Source of the DNA: Rubricella aquisinus
GTDB taxonomy: Bacteria; Pseudomonadota; Alphaproteobacteria; Rhodobacterales; Rhodobacteraceae
Length of the DNA: 64,000 bases
Reading direction: 5' to 3'
NCBI RefSeq assembly: GCF_014199445.1
Contig: NZ_JACIJS010000001.1
Coordinates: forward strand, 382,940 to 446,939
Positions 20,101 through 27,914 of the stretch are shown piece after piece (within the stretch, counting starts at the first letter, position 1; the number at the start of each line of letters is the position of its first letter). The notes beneath the pieces are model-generated. The model worked only from the letters and a program-made list of their open reading frames with translations. It was not told where the DNA came from and ran no database searches. The position numbers and the translations under genes are program-made.

Positions 20101-21693
20101 GCGGAAGAAGTGGCTCAGTGGGCGATACTTTTCGGACAGCACGGCAGATGGCGTGTCGTCGCCCATGGACACCAGCGCCTCTTTCGCGTCCTCCACCATC
20201 GGGTGCAGGATTTGTTCCAGCTCTTCGATGGAATAGCCCGCCGCGATCTGCCGCTTGCGCAGGTCGTCGCCCTGATAAACAGCGCCCTCGGTGGCGGTGG
20301 ATGTGGTTTCTTCAAGGTCGGTGACCCGCTCCACCCACTCGCTGAAAGGTTCAGCGGCGGCAAGCTCGTCCTTCATTTCCGTGTCGTGCAGAAGGCGGCC
20401 TTCGGCCATATCCACGGCGAGCATCTGGCCGGGGCCAAGCGCGCCCTTCTCCACGATGCTCATCTCATCCACAGGGACCATACCCGCCTCGGACCCGGCG
20501 ATCACAAGCCCATCGCCCGTCACGACATAGCGCATCGGGCGCAGGCCGTTGCGGTCAAGCCCGGCGACGACCCAGCGGCCATCGGTCATGGCGAGCGCTG
20601 CGGGGCCATCCCACGGCTCCATCACGGAGTTGGAATAGGCGTACATATCGCGCCACGCCTCGGGCATTTTGGTCGCGGTTTTCGACCATGCCTCGGGCAC
20701 CAGCATCGTCTTGGCCATGGGGGCGTTGCGGCCCGCGCGCACCATCACCTCAAACACCGCATCAAGGGCGGCGGAGTCGGATGCGCCATTGGCGACGATC
20801 GGTTTGATGTCCTCGGCCAGATCGCCAAAATAGTTGGACGCCATCCGAATCTCATGGGATTTCAACCAGTTGAGGTTGCCCTTGAGCGTATTAATCTCGC
20901 CGTTATGGGCGAGCATACGGAATGGCTGCGCCAGCCACCATTGCGGGAACGTGTTGGTGGAATAGCGCTGGTGATAGATCGCGAACGCGCTCTCGAACCG
21001 CGCGTCCTTGAGGTCGGGATAAAATTCCGCGACCTGCTCTGCCAGCATCATGCCCTTATAGATGATCGACCGGCAGGACAGCGAACAGATGTAGAGTTGC
21101 GGGATTTGCGCGGCGGCGGCGGCCTTCTCAATGCGGCGACGGATAACATAGAGATCGCGCTCGAACGCGTCCTCCTCCATGCCTTTCGCGTTGGAGATCA
21201 GGATTTGCTCAATCTCGGGCCGGGTCGCGTTTGCCTTCTCGCCGAGCACATGGGTGTTTACCGGAACATGACGCCAGCCATAGATGGTGTAGCCCATGCG
21301 CAGCACTTCGGTTTCAACGATCGTACGGCAGGTCTCTTGCGCGCCAAAATCGGAGCGGGGCAGGAACACCTGACCAACCGCGATCATCTCACCCTTATGG
21401 GCGTGGCCTGTACGCTCGATCTGATCCTGAAAGAAGGCGACCGGGATTTGCACATGGATGCCCGCGCCATCGCCTGTCATCCCGTCAGCATCGACCGCCC
21501 CGCGGTGCCAGATCGCCTTGAGCGCTGCGATGCCATTCTCCACGACCTGACGGCGCGGTTTCCCGTCGATGGACACAACGAGGCCGACGCCGCAATTGGC
21601 TTTCTCCTCCTCGGGCAAATACATGCCGTGCTCCGCGAGATGTGCGGCACGGGCTTCATAGCCCTCGACCCAGGCTTGATCGAATTTGGTCAT
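17167..21693 (-). CDS. gltB: glutamate synthase (NADPH) large subunit
   Basis: 1508 residues, the usual length. A ~33-residue propeptide precedes Cys34 (EEKANCGVGLVV), the amidotransferase nucleophile freed on processing. A central domain, then the FMN/synthase domain with EGGEDPKHF and HNGGTGASPATSIKFAGLPWE, the 3Fe-4S cysteine cluster CIMVRQCQSNTCPVGVC, and a C-terminal glycine-rich GXGXG domain (GGTAVILGRVGDNFGAGMTGG). With GltD it makes two glutamates from glutamine and 2-oxoglutarate. It is the last gene of a gltD-GFA-gltB operon; its start overlaps the GFA gene stop by 4 bp. Confidence 0.98.
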   Translation of the reverse strand: MTKFDQAWVEGYEARAAHLAEHGMYLPEEEKANCGVGLVVSIDGKPRRQVVENGIAALKAIWHRGAVDADGMTGDGAGIHVQIPVAFFQDQIERTGHAHKGEMIAVGQVFLPRSDFGAQETCRTIVETEVLRMGYTIYGWRHVPVNTHVLGEKANATRPEIEQILISNAKGMEEDAFERDLYVIRRRIEKAAAAAQIPQLYICSLSCRSIIYKGMMLAEQVAEFYPDLKDARFESAFAIYHQRYSTNTFPQWWLAQPFRMLAHNGEINTLKGNLNWLKSHEIRMASNYFGDLAEDIKPIVANGASDSAALDAVFEVMVRAGRNAPMAKTMLVPEAWSKTATKMPEAWRDMYAYSNSVMEPWDGPAALAMTDGRWVVAGLDRNGLRPMRYVVTGDGLVIAGSEAGMVPVDEMSIVEKGALGPGQMLAVDMAEGRLLHDTEMKDELAAAEPFSEWVERVTDLEETTSTATEGAVYQGDDLRKRQIAAGYSIEELEQILHPMVEDAKEALVSMGDDTPSAVLSEKYRPLSHFFRQNFSQVTNPPIDSLREHRVMSLKTRFGNLKNVLDQTGAQTEILTLDSPVVTNARFEEMQKYFGDTAAEVDCTFSANDGNLRKALERIRHEAEQAVRAGANHLILSDMSQSDLRVPMPMILATSAVHSWLTRKGLRTFCSINVRSAECIDPHYFAVLIGSGATTVNAYLAQDSIADRIDRGLLDGPLSAAMTRYREAVDQGLLKIMSKMGISVVSSYRGGLNFEAVGLSRAMCAEYFPGMPSRISGIGISGIEQSVRKVHQRAWRSGTNVLPVGGFYKARRSGEAHAWEAQLMHMMQAACDRGSYQLWKEYSKGMTSRAPIHLRDLLDFKPVNKPVALEEVESITSIRKRFVTPGMSLGALSPEAHKTLNVAMNRIGAKSDSGEGGEDPKHFHPEPNGDNPSAKIKQVASGRFGVTAEYLNHCEELEIKIAQGAKPGEGGQLPGFKVTEMIAKLRHSTPGVTLISPPPHHDIYSIEDLAQLIYDLKQINPDAKVCVKLVAQTGVGTIAAGVAKAKADVILISGHNGGTGASPATSIKFAGLPWEMGITEAHQVLTLNNLRDRVTLRTDGGLRTGRDIVIAAMMGAEEYGIGTAALIAMGCIMVRQCQSNTCPVGVCTQDKALRDKFTGDADKVVNLITFYAQEVREVLASIGAKSLDEVVGRTDLLTQVSRGSAHLDDLDLNPMLITVNEGERVALDRNRPRQAVPDTLDAQIVGDAQPFFKDGEKMQLSYAVQNTDRTVGTRVSSHIVRRFGMRNSLQRDHLTIKLNGSAGQSLGAFAAPGLKIEVSGDANDYVGKGLSGGIIVVRPPLGVPLNAAENTIIGNTVLYGATGGQLFANGRAGERFCVRNSGADVVVEGCGSNGCEYMTGGTAVILGRVGDNFGAGMTGGMAFILDEDGSFMERMNADTITAQPIQAAYWEEKALDLIRAHAMETGSPRAQEILRDWDMYRDRMVQVVPKEMLTRLPHALNDAETAQTA

Positions 21694-22127
21694 GTCATGT
21701 CTCCTTCCGGGGGAGCGGCGAAATACGCCTGCACCTCTGCATCGGTCATCCGGGTATGGTTGCCCGTGAATGACCAGCCTTTCGGCTTCAGATCAATATA
21801 ATATTCCAATCCCAGCGGCTGATTTGCGCCATCCGGGAATAGACCAGCGGACAGGCCGTACATGCCTGCATAGGGACCATCGCCGGTGAGGCGATACCAG
21901 ATCACGCTGCCACACTCGTCGCACCAACCCCGCTCCGCCCAGTCTGAGGTCTGGCGCGTGCGGATTGGCCCCTTTGCGTCCACGTCACGCACATGCACCG
22001 ACAGGAACACACCAGCCGCCCATGCCCGGCACATGCCGCAATGGCACGCGGTCAGGTGCTCACCCACGGGTGTCGCCTCAATCGTGACAGCGCCGCATAG
22101 GCATTTGCCAGCGATCCGCGCCGTCAT
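21690..22127 (-). CDS. GFA-family protein (glutathione-dependent formaldehyde-activating-like fold)
   Basis: 145 residues with the zinc-binding cysteine pattern of the Gfa/CENP-V fold: GKCLCGAVTIEA (C-x-C), ACHCGMCRAWAAG (C-x-C-x-x-C) and WCDECGSVIWYRL (C-x-x-C). Only some members bind S-hydroxymethyl-glutathione and most have no assigned substrate. It overlaps gltD upstream and gltB downstream by 4 bp each, so it is translated as part of the glutamate synthase operon. A role in that pathway is inference from position only. Confidence 0.88.
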   Translation of the reverse strand: MTARIAGKCLCGAVTIEATPVGEHLTACHCGMCRAWAAGVFLSVHVRDVDAKGPIRTRQTSDWAERGWCDECGSVIWYRLTGDGPYAGMYGLSAGLFPDGANQPLGLEYYIDLKPKGWSFTGNHTRMTDAEVQAYFAAPPEGDMT

Positions 22128-23563
22128 TCGGCAGCAACCGATGCGGAGGCTTCGTTGAACTTGGCGAGCATCGCTTCGGCTGCCTCACGCCCATCGCGGA
22201 TCGCCCAAACGACCAGCGATGCACCCCGCACGATATCGCCCACGGCATAGACGCCGGGCAGGTCGGTCTCATGGGTGTTGAACTTCGCCTTGACCGTGCC
22301 CCAGCGGGTGACTTCCAGCTCCGGCGTGTTCCACAGGGATGGCAGCGCCTCAGGCTCAAACCCGAGCGCCTTGATCACGATATCGGCGTCCTCGGTATAT
22401 TCCGAGCCGGGGATTTCTTCGGGGAATTGACGACCCGTCGCATCGGGTGCGCCAAGGCGCATCTTGACCACCTTCACGCCCGTAACGGCGTCATCCCCGG
22501 TGAATCCTTTGGGCGCGGAAAGCCAGACGAATTCCACGCCCTCTTCTTCGGCGTTCTGCACCTCCCGCTGGGAGCCGGGCATGTTCGCGCGGTCCCGCCG
22601 GTAAAGGCATTTGACCGACGTGGCCCCCTGCCGGATCGCGGTCCGCACGCAATCCATCGCGGTATCACCGCCGCCGATCACGACAACGCGCTTGTCCTTG
22701 GCATTCAGCTCGCCACTGTCGAATTCGGGCACCTCATCGCCAAAGCTTTTGCGGTTGGACGCGGTGAGGAAATCAAGCGCGCGCACGATCCCCGGCAGCC
22801 CAGCGCCCGGCCCGCCCAGATCGCGGGATTTATAAACACCCGTGGCGATCAGCACGGCGTCATGCTTTTCACGGATTTCCGCGAAGGAGATATCCTCACC
22901 CACATTGCAATTCAGGACGAATTGAACGCCGCCCTCTTCAAACTGCTTGTTCCGGCGCATCACTACCGGCTTTTCGAGTTTGAACCCCGGAATACCATAG
23001 GTCAGCAGACCGCCCGCGCGATCATAGCGGTCATATACGGTGACCTGAACGCCCGCACGGCGCAGCATATCCGCCGCCGCCAACCCGCCGGGGCCCGCGC
23101 CGATGATGCCGACGCTTTCGGGGCGTTCGGCGTGAGGGCGGATCGGCTCGACCCAGCCTTCTTCCCATGCGGTATCGGTGATGTATTTCTCGACCGAGCC
23201 GATGGTGACCGTGCCGTGGCCCGACTGTTCAATCACGCAATTGCCTTCGCACAGACGATCCTGCGGGCAGATGCGGCCGCAAATTTCGGGGAATGTGTTG
23301 GTCGCCTGAGACATCTGATAGGCTTCCTGCAACCGCCCCTCAGCGGTGAGTTTCAGCCAATCAGGGATGTTGTTGTGCAACGGACAATGGGACTGGCAAT
23401 AGGGTACGCCACATTGGGAGCACCGGCTGGCCTGCTCCGCCGCCTTTTCATCGGCATATTCGCGGTAGATTTCGTTGAAATCCTCACGCCGGGCCTCGGC
23501 GGTGCGCTTTTCCGGCATCAGGCGCGGTACGTCGGTAAACTTGAGCATCTTTTGCTTGGACAT
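22124..23563 (-). CDS. gltD: glutamate synthase small subunit
   Basis: 479 residues. The N-terminal 4Fe-4S domain has CSQCGVPYCQSHCPLHNNIP and CGRICPQDRLCEGNC; then FAD-binding GIIGAGPGGLAAADMLRRAG and NADPH-binding VVIGGGDTAMDCVRTA, ending with the conserved GVYAVGDIVRGASLVVWAI. It passes electrons from NADPH to GltB. It is the promoter-proximal gene of the operon (gltD first, gltB last), and its upstream region holds a palindrome at 23703-23723. Confidence 0.97.
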   Translation of the reverse strand: MSKQKMLKFTDVPRLMPEKRTAEARREDFNEIYREYADEKAAEQASRCSQCGVPYCQSHCPLHNNIPDWLKLTAEGRLQEAYQMSQATNTFPEICGRICPQDRLCEGNCVIEQSGHGTVTIGSVEKYITDTAWEEGWVEPIRPHAERPESVGIIGAGPGGLAAADMLRRAGVQVTVYDRYDRAGGLLTYGIPGFKLEKPVVMRRNKQFEEGGVQFVLNCNVGEDISFAEIREKHDAVLIATGVYKSRDLGGPGAGLPGIVRALDFLTASNRKSFGDEVPEFDSGELNAKDKRVVVIGGGDTAMDCVRTAIRQGATSVKCLYRRDRANMPGSQREVQNAEEEGVEFVWLSAPKGFTGDDAVTGVKVVKMRLGAPDATGRQFPEEIPGSEYTEDADIVIKALGFEPEALPSLWNTPELEVTRWGTVKAKFNTHETDLPGVYAVGDIVRGASLVVWAIRDGREAAEAMLAKFNEASASVAAE

Positions 23564-23702
23564 GGCTATGCTCCTCCCCCAAGGGTTTCATCGTTTAGCG
23601 ACGTGCTATACGAGCCGCGCGCGATAATAAAGTCATATAAGCTGACCTATTATGAGGTTTTTTTGTCGCGGCCCGGTAATTTACCCATTTAGGGCGATAT
23701 TT

Positions 23703-23723
23703 TATGTCAGCATAAGTGACATA
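23703..23723. promoter_or_regulatory. candidate operator between gltD and uppP
   Basis: TATGTCA (23703-23709) and TGACATA (23717-23723) form a perfect 7-bp inverted repeat with a 7-nt centre, in the AT-rich 225-bp region between the divergent gltD and uppP genes. A weaker pair, ATAATA (23624-23629) and TATTAT (23648-23653), lies closer to gltD. The spacing suits a dimeric regulator of either gene; the protein is unknown. Confidence 0.4.
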
Positions 23724-23788
23724 TCCTGTTTTTCAAAGCCCTAGTAATGTCCCCGAAACCCTGATTCGCGGAGCCGTGCGGAAACCAT

Positions 23789-24592
23789 ATGCCCTTGTTC
23801 GATCTTGTTATTCTGGCCCTGATTCAGGGGCTGACCGAGTTTTTGCCGATTTCGTCCTCGGGCCATCTGATCCTGCTGCCGACCCTCATGGGAAGTGCGG
23901 ATCAGGGGCTTGCTTTGGATGTTGCGGTGCATGTGGGATCCCTCCTTGCGGTGGTGTTGTACTTTTGGCATGACGTGTGGCGGGCAACGCGAGGCTTTGG
24001 CCAGGTTCTGCGCGGCAATATCAGCAACGCGGACGGGTTTTTGGCGCTGTGCCTGATCGTGGCGACCGTGCCGGTCGTCATCGCGGGGTTCATTCTTAAG
24101 ATCACCGGCCTTAACGAGGCGTTAAGATCGGTGGAGGTCATCGGTTGGACAATGCTGGTGTTCGGACTGTTCCTTTACTGGGCGGACAAGACAAAACCAG
24201 AGGTCAAGCACGCCGATGGCTGGCTTTTGAAAGACGCTCTGATCATGGGACTATGGCAGGTTATAGCGCTCATTCCCGGAACGTCACGCGCGGGGATCAC
24301 AATTACGGGCGCGCGGCTTTTGGGATATGAGCGGCATGACGCTGCAAAACTGGCGATGCTGATGTCGATCCCGACGATCATCGCCTCGGGCGCGCTGCTT
24401 GGCCTCGATGTCGTGGGGGAGGCCGATTGGGCCTTGTTGAAAGACGCCGGGATCGCCGCCGCATTCGCGTTTTTCGCGGCCTTGGGCGCGCTTGCGCTGA
24501 TGATGCGACTCTTGGCGAGCGTCAGCTTCACGCCCTATGTGATCTACCGCGTGATCCTTGGCATCGGATTGCTGATCTACGCGTATAGCTGA
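23789..24592 (+). CDS. uppP: undecaprenyl-diphosphatase
   Basis: 267 residues, a multi-pass membrane protein of the BacA/UppP family. The catalytic motifs are ALIQGLTEFLPISSSGHLIL (Glu-rich loop plus SSSGHL) near the N-terminus and IPGTSRAGITITGARLLG (PGxSRSG-type motif) in the middle. It dephosphorylates undecaprenyl pyrophosphate, recycling the lipid carrier for peptidoglycan and surface glycans. The ATG at 23789 gives the standard family start MPLFDLVILALIQG. Confidence 0.96.
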   Translation: MPLFDLVILALIQGLTEFLPISSSGHLILLPTLMGSADQGLALDVAVHVGSLLAVVLYFWHDVWRATRGFGQVLRGNISNADGFLALCLIVATVPVVIAGFILKITGLNEALRSVEVIGWTMLVFGLFLYWADKTKPEVKHADGWLLKDALIMGLWQVIALIPGTSRAGITITGARLLGYERHDAAKLAMLMSIPTIIASGALLGLDVVGEADWALLKDAGIAAAFAFFAALGALALMMRLLASVSFTPYVIYRVILGIGLLIYAYS

Positions 24593-24626
24593 ATGCTTAC
24601 GGCGCTATTCGGTCCGGTAGGCGCGT

Positions 24627-25616
24627 TTATTTCAGTACTTTCGCCGACTCGGTCATCGCCGTGAACTGTCCTTGCGGGCGGTACTGGTAGAGATAGCTTT
24701 CAAGGATCGCATCCATGTCCCGCGGGGTCAGGCCGAGGTCTTCCAGCGTGCGCGCGCCATCGCTCACCACGTTATCCACCTCCAACAGCTTCACCTGATC
24801 GGGCGTCAGCAGGCTGTTGGGGACAAGGCCAAGCGTGAAGATCGGCAACAGGTTCAGCACCTTTGCCTGAAACCGCGCGGCCCAGAACGGGATCGCCAGC
24901 AGCAGACGGCGGCGACGCACGATGCCAAGCATCCGCACCATCAGTTCGCGGAATGTCTCCACATCCGGGCCGCCAAGCTCATAGACGCCCGGTTCTGCCT
25001 TGCCCTGCGCGGCAAGCGCTGCGGCATCGGCCACGTCATCGACATAGACCGGCTGGAATTTCGTGTTGGCCCCCACCACCGGGATCACCGGGCTGATCCG
25101 GGTCATCGCGGCAAACCGGTTGAAGAACCCGTCATCGGAGCCAAAGATGATGGAGGGGCGCAGGATCACTGCACCCGGGAACGCATCGGTAATCGCGGCT
25201 TCGGCCAGCGCCTTCGTTCGGGCATAGTCGCTTTTGCTTTCTGGATCGGCCCCAATGGCGGAGAGGTGGACGAAATTGCCCACCCCCTCCTCTGCCGCGA
25301 TCCGGGCGATCCGGGTCGCGCCGTGGTTCTGCACCGCCTCAAAGGTCTGCTTGCCGTCCTTGTAGAGGATACCGACACAGTTGATGACCGCATCCGCGCC
25401 CTGAATGGCCGCGCGGGTCGATGCATCATCGCGGATATTGGCCTGAATAGGCTCAACCTGTCCCACAACCCCATAGGTCCGCACGAACAGCGCGTCATTG
25501 GGCCGCCGGACCGCCACACGCACACGCCATCCCGCCCGCGCCATCGCCTGACTGATATACCGCCCGACAAAGCCGGAGCCGCCAAAGATCGTCACGAGAG
25601 GTGCGTGCTGTGCCAT
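24627..25616 (-). CDS. complex I NDUFA9-subunit-family NAD(P)-binding protein
   Basis: 329 residues of the atypical short-chain dehydrogenase type. The nucleotide-binding motif is TIFGGSGFVGRYIS (residues ~9-22); further VINCVGILYKDGKQTFEAVQ, VHLSAIGADPESKSDYARTKALAE and ILRPSIIFGSDDGFFNRFA match alphaproteobacterial relatives of the mitochondrial NDUFA9 (39-kDa) complex I subunit. It probably assists or associates with NADH dehydrogenase at the membrane. Convergent with uppP. Confidence 0.88.
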   Translation of the reverse strand: MAQHAPLVTIFGGSGFVGRYISQAMARAGWRVRVAVRRPNDALFVRTYGVVGQVEPIQANIRDDASTRAAIQGADAVINCVGILYKDGKQTFEAVQNHGATRIARIAAEEGVGNFVHLSAIGADPESKSDYARTKALAEAAITDAFPGAVILRPSIIFGSDDGFFNRFAAMTRISPVIPVVGANTKFQPVYVDDVADAAALAAQGKAEPGVYELGGPDVETFRELMVRMLGIVRRRRLLLAIPFWAARFQAKVLNLLPIFTLGLVPNSLLTPDQVKLLEVDNVVSDGARTLEDLGLTPRDMDAILESYLYQYRPQGQFTAMTESAKVLK

Positions 25617-25697
25617 AAGAAGGTCTCCATCCAGAACCGTTGGCCTTCAATACTTGGGCTGGATGCGCGGGACAAGGGGCAGTGTGGCCGCAGCCCG

Positions 25698-27113
25698 CTA
25701 CCCGCGCCCGTATATGTCCTCAAAACGGGAGATATCATCCTCCCCCAGATAGCCGCCGGTCTGCACCTCGATCAGGACCATGGGCATCTTTCCCGCGTTC
25801 TCCATCCGATGTTTGGCACCAAGCGGGACGTAAACGGATTCGTTTTCCGTCACGAGCCGCGTGTCGCCCCCGATGGTGACCGTCGCCGTGCCTTCGACCA
25901 CCACCCAATGCTCAGCCCGATGCTGGTGACTTTGCAGCGAAAGGATACCACCCGGTTTCACCACAATGCGCTTGACCTGAAACCGGGGGCCGAGCGCCAG
26001 TGTTTCGTACCACCCCCAAGGGCGGTAGGTTCGACGAAAGTCATCCGCGTCCCGCGCGCCCTCCGCCTGAAGCCGCTCAACGACAAGGCGCACGTCCTGC
26101 GCGCGGGCTGCATCCGCGACCAGCACAGCATCCCCGGTGGCCACAGCGATCACGTCCGTCAATCCCAACCCAACGATTCGCGTGTCAGGGTCATCCGACC
26201 GCAACAAGGATCCCGCGCAGTCCAATGCTATCGCTGAGCCCTGAATAACATTCCCGTCCGCATCAGGCGCGCTTTCGCGATGGACTGCTTGCCAATCACC
26301 AAGGTCTGACCACGCGCCGTCATAGGGCACGACACTCAGGTTGGGGGCCTTTTCCATAATGGCGTAGTCGATTGAGATATCCTGAATTTCTTTCCACGGC
26401 TCTTCAGCCAGCCGAATGAAATCTAGGTCTTCAATCGCATCACTCATCGCAGCACGAACTTGAGCAACCATCTCGGGCAGCTGGCGAACAAACTCGGCAA
26501 CGATCACATCAGCTTTCGCCAGAAATACACCTGAGTTCCAAAAAAAGTTGCCGGAACTGAGCATGTCTTGCGCTGTGGCTCGATCCGGTTTTTCTACAAA
26601 CCTTTGAAGGGGGATGACAGTGCTACCCTCGTCCAGATCAACCACCTCTAAGTATCCATAGCCAGTTTCGGGACGATCAGGGCGCACACCAAAGGTGACA
26701 ATCCGACCCGACTGCGCTGTAGGAATTCCAGCCATGATGGCCCTAGAAAATGCTTCAGGATCGGCAAAGGTGTGGTCACATGGACAAATGAGCATCAGCG
26801 CATTTGAATGTCTTGATGTTAATTGAAGCGCGCTAACCAGAGCTGATGCAGCTGTGTTTCTAGGGTATGGCTCTAGCATAATGCTTCTTGGCTGAATGCC
26901 AGCGTTCCGCGCTTGTTCAGCAACGACAAAGCGAAACGGCTCCGAAGTGACAATTAGGGGGGCGGCAAATGCGGGACCGGAGAACCGCTCCAGCGATGAT
27001 TGGAACAGCGTCCGGTCATCTACCAGTAGGGAAAACTGCTTAGGGTAGCTTTTGCGCGATACGGGCCAAAGCCGCGTGCCAGAACCGCCGGCAAGAAGAA
27101 CGGGATAAATCAA
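25698..27113 (-). CDS. manC: mannose-1-phosphate guanylyltransferase / mannose-6-phosphate isomerase
   Basis: 471 residues. The N-terminal nucleotidyltransferase domain opens with PVLLAGGSGTRLWPVSRKSY and has FVEKPDRATAQ; the C-terminal cupin domain has PWGWYETL, SLQSHQHRAEHWVVVEGTA and VPLGAKHRMEN, the metal-binding His set of type II phosphomannose isomerase. It makes GDP-mannose for surface polysaccharides. The N-terminal half (about 26300-27113) is visibly poorer in G+C than the C-terminal half, which suggests a mosaic origin. Confidence 0.95.
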   Translation of the reverse strand: MIYPVLLAGGSGTRLWPVSRKSYPKQFSLLVDDRTLFQSSLERFSGPAFAAPLIVTSEPFRFVVAEQARNAGIQPRSIMLEPYPRNTAASALVSALQLTSRHSNALMLICPCDHTFADPEAFSRAIMAGIPTAQSGRIVTFGVRPDRPETGYGYLEVVDLDEGSTVIPLQRFVEKPDRATAQDMLSSGNFFWNSGVFLAKADVIVAEFVRQLPEMVAQVRAAMSDAIEDLDFIRLAEEPWKEIQDISIDYAIMEKAPNLSVVPYDGAWSDLGDWQAVHRESAPDADGNVIQGSAIALDCAGSLLRSDDPDTRIVGLGLTDVIAVATGDAVLVADAARAQDVRLVVERLQAEGARDADDFRRTYRPWGWYETLALGPRFQVKRIVVKPGGILSLQSHQHRAEHWVVVEGTATVTIGGDTRLVTENESVYVPLGAKHRMENAGKMPMVLIEVQTGGYLGEDDISRFEDIYGRG

Positions 27114-27213
27114 TTTAATACGACCCTATTGAGTTTGTGGCTTTGGCAAACAGTCTCCCTAGATGGTTAACAAATGATTGACGGCCTGTCTTTGGCCCTT
27201 GGCGCACGGTCGC

Positions 27214-27243
27214 TTGGCAATTTTGTGGCACTGGGCGTATAAG
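27214..27243 (+). promoter_or_regulatory. candidate sigma-70-type promoter upstream of the RNase D gene
   Basis: TTGGCA (27214-27219) and TATAAG (27238-27243) each match the consensus at 5 of 6 positions and are separated by 18 nt. The expected start point is about 40 nt before the ATG at 27294. It is the best promoter-like pair between the divergent manC and RNase D genes. Confidence 0.45.
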
Positions 27244-27293
27244 CCCCGCAATGACCCGATCACCCGGCCTTGGGATGATCCAGGAAAGGACGC

Positions 27294-27914
27294 ATGGCAT
27301 TGGCACCGCATCAACTGCACAAGAACGATCTGCCCGATGGGCTTGACCTTGGCCCGATCGTGGCGATCGACAGTGAGACCATGGGCCTTAACCCCCATCG
27401 TGATCGGCTTTGCGTCGTGCAATTGTCCAGCGGGGACGGGACCGCGCATCTTGTCCAGATTGCGCAGGGGCAGACAGAGGCCCCGAACCTCACGCGGCTT
27501 TTGACCGATCCGAACGTGATCAAGCTGTTCCATTTCGGGCGATTCGATATCGCGGTGCTGTTGCACACATTCGGCGTGACCACCGCACCGGTTTATTGCA
27601 CCAAGATCGCGTCAAAACTGGTGCGCACCTATACCGACCGGCATGGGCTGAAGAACCTGCTGCAAGAGATTTTGAGCGTCGATATCTCCAAACAGCAGCA
27701 ATCAAGCGATTGGGGCGCTGACACTTTGTCTGACGCGCAGATCGCCTATGCCGCGTCGGATGTGCTGTACCTTCACCGGCTCAAATCCCGCCTTGACGAG
27801 ATGCTCGCCCGCGAGGGCCGGACGGAGATCGCGCAGGCCGCGTTTGATTTCCTGCCCATGCGGGCGCGGCTGGACCTTGAAGGCTGGCCCGAAACCGACA
27901 TTTTCTCTCACTGA
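27294..27914 (+). CDS. rnd: ribonuclease D (short form)
   Basis: 206 residues holding the DEDDy 3'-5' exonuclease domain: VAIDSETMGLNPHRDRLCVVQLS (Asp and Glu of Exo I), LFHFGRFDIAVL (Exo II) and DAQIAYAASDVLYLHRL (Exo III, Tyr-x3-Asp). The HRDC domain of E. coli RNase D is absent, as is usual for this short alphaproteobacterial form. It trims the 3' ends of tRNAs and other stable RNAs. The ATG follows AGGAAAGGA. It heads the kdsD-lpt cluster and overlaps the next gene by one base. Confidence 0.9.
   Translation: MALAPHQLHKNDLPDGLDLGPIVAIDSETMGLNPHRDRLCVVQLSSGDGTAHLVQIAQGQTEAPNLTRLLTDPNVIKLFHFGRFDIAVLLHTFGVTTAPVYCTKIASKLVRTYTDRHGLKNLLQEILSVDISKQQQSSDWGADTLSDAQIAYAASDVLYLHRLKSRLDEMLAREGRTEIAQAAFDFLPMRARLDLEGWPETDIFSH

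Noticed and set aside
17176-21801. A very long open frame on the + strand across gltB
   Set aside because: It is exactly antisense to a complete, motif-rich gltB; long mirror frames are expected in GC-rich genes with strong third-position bias.
25628-25665. CATCCAG/CTGGATG inverted repeat between the NDUFA9-like and manC genes
   Set aside because: Seven base pairs over a 24-nt gap in GC-rich DNA is weak, and it sits at no obvious promoter position.
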